64,000 nt of DNA from Parasitella parasitica (taxonomy: Eukaryota; Mucoromycota; Mucoromycetes; Mucorales; Mucoraceae). Shown one piece after another: positions 61,092-64,000 of the stretch (position 1 is its first letter; every line of letters begins with the position of its first letter). The stretch is from contig MU619252.1 of NCBI GenBank assembly GCA_025201805.1, positions 129,855 through 193,854 of the forward strand, in the 5' to 3' direction. A program made the position numbers and the translations under genes. Under the pieces are notes generated by a model. It made no database searches. It saw nothing but the letters and a program-made list of their open reading frames with translations, and was not told where the DNA came from.

Positions 61092-64000
61092 ATTTTTTAT
61101 ACCCGTATTTTATTACCTGCATTAAAATCTGTATTGAAACTATTTTTTTTTTACCCAATATTATCACCGATAATAAATTTATATAACCACTCGCGATTTG
61201 TACATTCTGTACCACTGTTATTCAAGTTGTCATATTACAACCTCAGTTTGATATATTGATATGATAGACAACTGATGTCTTGAAGCTCATCTGGTTTTTA
61301 AAGGTTCCTTCTTGCTTGAAAAATTCTTCTTTTCAAAGAAAACGATTGCAATAGCGCGCATTGATGCCATGCAGGTATAGTAACGGAAAATCAGACTATT
61401 AGACTGTAACCACATTCTTTACTCTTTATTAATAAATGATGAATCTGATCAGGAAGAGCACCGTTAATCAAGACAATAATAAAATCAAACCCTAGCATTG
61501 CTCAATTCCTATAATTAGTACAGACTGTGAATGCTGGTGACTACGGCGTGTATCTCCGCATAAGTTTGAAAGCATTGAGTGAGAGTATTATTATTTTGAA
61601 TTAATGCTTGAAATTTTTTTCAAAAAGTGCGTGAATAATTTCGAAACACCTTGTATTTCTACCGTAGTTGGAACAAGAAGAATTAAATACAATCACATTT
61701 ATATTTCTATTTTAGATTAAAAATAACCAAGAATAGTGAACATTTTATAATGATATGCGACGCTCTAATTATTTTATTTTTGATCAAATAGTCATTGTGC
61801 ATAGGTATTTAAACAAAAAAACATGTTTAAATTACAAAACCATAGAGTATGAAAGTATCAAACTGCTTATATTAATAAGGCATCAAGTTTTACGTATCTG
61901 TTCAACTATGCATTTGCACAATAGCAGTTTATCTTTGAATCAAAGTTTAAACTAACTATATCATTCTGTTTTCTCATTTAATTATACGTCTTTCCAAAAA
62001 TCATAGCATATTTAGTCAAATGACAATCATTTTATGTAACATCTGTTAATTCGGCATATCCAATATCAAGGAAATACAGCGGGGACCGGTTATAACGGAC
62101 GAGTTGGTGTACAAAAATATGCTTGGATAGGAAGTTGCCCCCTATTTAAAATTGGATACTCTACAGTACAGCGCCTGGTACCAGGAATCTACCGGAAGCT
62201 TATTATAAAGCTTAACTTTTGTTAGTAAAATTGCCCTCAACCTCAATCCTAACCTCTACTTTACTTTCTATTTTACATGCTTAGCACTAGAATCACAAAA
62301 AAAGGAACTCTTCAGTTAACATTAAGCTTTATTATAAGCAACAATGGTAATAAAGCTTCTCTGTCACTAGCAATTAGCAACTTATGAATTATTTACAAAT
62401 AACTAGGAGTTACTACGGGAAAAAATTGTGTTCATCAATTACCCTCTTCTGCTTCCAACTCTATGAGCCACACCTGGTTTATCATATTACTATGAATAAA
62501 GTTATACTTGTGGCTTCAAAAATACTTACTTTATAGAGCTGTAGAATTGATATTGACGTGATATCACCTCCAGAAAGATATTTTTACAGCTTAAAAGCAA
62601 AAAAATTAGCTTTGTGAGCCATATTTTGATTAATTTTTATAATCAAAAGTGCCCTGGAAACACGAAAAATAGTATCCATTGGTAAAAAACTATATTATAT
62701 ATGTTTTTGGTGCAATTTGAGCATGATTTTTTTTTTCGATGCAAAATGACGGATTTTTTCGATTTTTTCCTTGTATCCACACATCCAAAATCGTTAATTA
62801 TGCATTATCCTCAATTTTGACCTTAAAAATGCAATTTTTTACTACAGTATATATTAGGGGAAAATGATCGTAAAAGGTCATTCTTTGATCTGAAGGACTG
62901 GAAATGCGCTTTAATTAAGCAAAATATTGACTTTTCCCTCTTGATCTGTTTTGAGGTTTTCTCAAAATAATTCCTTCCATAAGCAGACGAGAATTATGAA
63001 ATAACACCATCGTGTAGAGCGTCCAAAAATGCAGCTATTATCATAGACTGACAGCCGTGGTATGCATAGTATCAGAGAATGATATCTTGCCCTAAAAAAG
63101 TAATTTTGTTCTCTAAATGTACAAATGGAGTTTTTTGAAAGAATTTTTCCTTCCTGATTTTGGACTCGTTTAATCGCCGCTATCAAAGAAAAATGGTGTT
63201 TTTTTAACGAAAGCATTAGCTTTGAGAAGCCATAGCTTACTCAATTCAAGAGAAAAACAATTAAAAATTAGTGTATATAAATGATGTACTTCTTGGCTTT
63301 TTAATGGTAGTACTTGCATGTCTGTGCCTGGCCTGACGATCTCACGCTCCGATTTTGAAGAGTAATTTTCCGAAAAAAGTTAGAAAAGTCGCTATCTTTA
63401 TCTGATGTCAACTTAAAAAGTACAAAAACTTGCTCTAAGCTACGCAAATATGTAATCGAAAGGAGGCTTATAGTCTAATAAATTACTTTGAATTACTTAT
63501 TTTTCTGTTTGAGAACACTAAACATTGTTTTCTTACAGTTTTTGTCTTTTTTCTGACAATAGCACACTAAAATTCGTGTAGACCAAAAAAAACATCAAGC
63601 GCCTAAAACCTGCGATGGCTTTGCAAAGACACACACTTTTACACCATTCCAATATTATAGAAAAGATGGCACAGGTTTGGCTAGCTGTTCTACTGTGCAA
63701 TTGGATATAGAGAACCTAGCTTGGCATATGCCTGACAAGACCTTCTAGACTAGAAGACAAATCAACTGAGCGTATAAGAAAATGCCAGAAAAAATAAGAC
63801 AATCTGCCACCAGGATAACACACTCTTTCATTAAAAAATGATCTGTTTAGAAATTTATAAAACCGCAAGGATATAAATAAGAGTTATCTTCAACCTTGCT
63901 CTCCGTTCCTAAATCCAATTAAAGGTTTTTGACCCAAAGTCAACAGACACACTTAGACCCTGAATCACAGATGTTTGCTAATAGACATTCGTAACCTTTT
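61092..64000. other. AT-rich region with no gene
   Basis: Nearly 3 kb with only short frames (longest about 84 codons, reverse strand 63216-62962) and no recognised motif. It includes a possible pogo-like transposon end at about 62076-62112 and a small palindrome (cctggtaccagg, about 62175-62186). The text continues beyond the window. Confidence 0.45.
62076..62112 (+). mobile_element. Possible pogo/Tigger-like terminal repeat
   Basis: The string TACAGCGGGGACCGGTTATA followed by ACGGACGAGTTGG has the general form of pogo-type inverted repeats (TA, CAG..., then ...TATAACGGAC). No matching opposite end or transposase was found in the window, so it may be a solo end or an element running past the window. 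Confidence 0.3.

Overview
The window looks like a fragment of a Mucoromycota (Mucorales-like) fungal genome. Genes are intron-rich, with short 45-90 base introns that follow GT-AG rules (a few GC-AG) and in one case carry a TACTAAT branch point. Non-coding DNA is AT-rich with many A/T runs. The protein set is ordinary fungal housekeeping, and fragments of several DNA transposon families lie between the genes. One 10-N gap (1454-1463) marks it as draft assembly. The species cannot be named from the sequence alone.

Layout. 1-2.4 kb: no convincing gene. 2.4-12.4 kb: a compact forward cluster of a 17-exon RalGAP-alpha-type GTPase activator, a small C2H2 zinc-finger protein, a secreted glutaminyl cyclase-like metalloenzyme and a single-pass membrane protein. 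12.4-20.3 kb: gene-poor, with a dead Tc1/mariner transposase and a 1.3 kb tandem-type repeat (R1). 20.3-28.9 kb: a CAT-type amino acid permease (reverse), an equilibrative nucleoside transporter (forward) and two small lineage-type proteins. 29.1-33.0 kb (reverse): replication factor Sld2 and an NT5DC-type HAD 5'-nucleotidase. 33.0-36.2 kb: a 320 base tandem repeat (R2) and a dead Harbinger-type transposase. 36.2-46.9 kb is dense again: MYST acetyltransferase (reverse), G-protein beta (forward), RidA (forward), Sel1-repeat protein (reverse), LSG1 ribosome GTPase (forward) and an Aro8-type aminotransferase (reverse). 47.8-49.4 kb: an inverted copy of R1. 50.9-53.7 kb: a BAG-domain Snl1-like protein and a PSP1-domain protein. 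54.1-56.0 kb: an intact Tc1/mariner element. 56.1-56.8 kb: three copies of a 194 base repeat (R3). 59.2-61.1 kb: an unrecognised four-exon gene whose C-terminal half carries a PD...EIK...Q signature. 61.1-64 kb: AT-rich and without genes, with a possible pogo-like transposon end.

Exon structures were joined by hand. For most multi-exon genes the exon lengths sum to an exact codon multiple with consistent phases, which is the main support for the models. The genes do not form an operon-like system. The points that most deserve follow-up are the intact mariner with 176 base modular inverted repeats, the putative PD-(D/E)XK gene, the R1/R3 repeats, and the GC-AG introns, one of which cuts the catalytic HAD motif.
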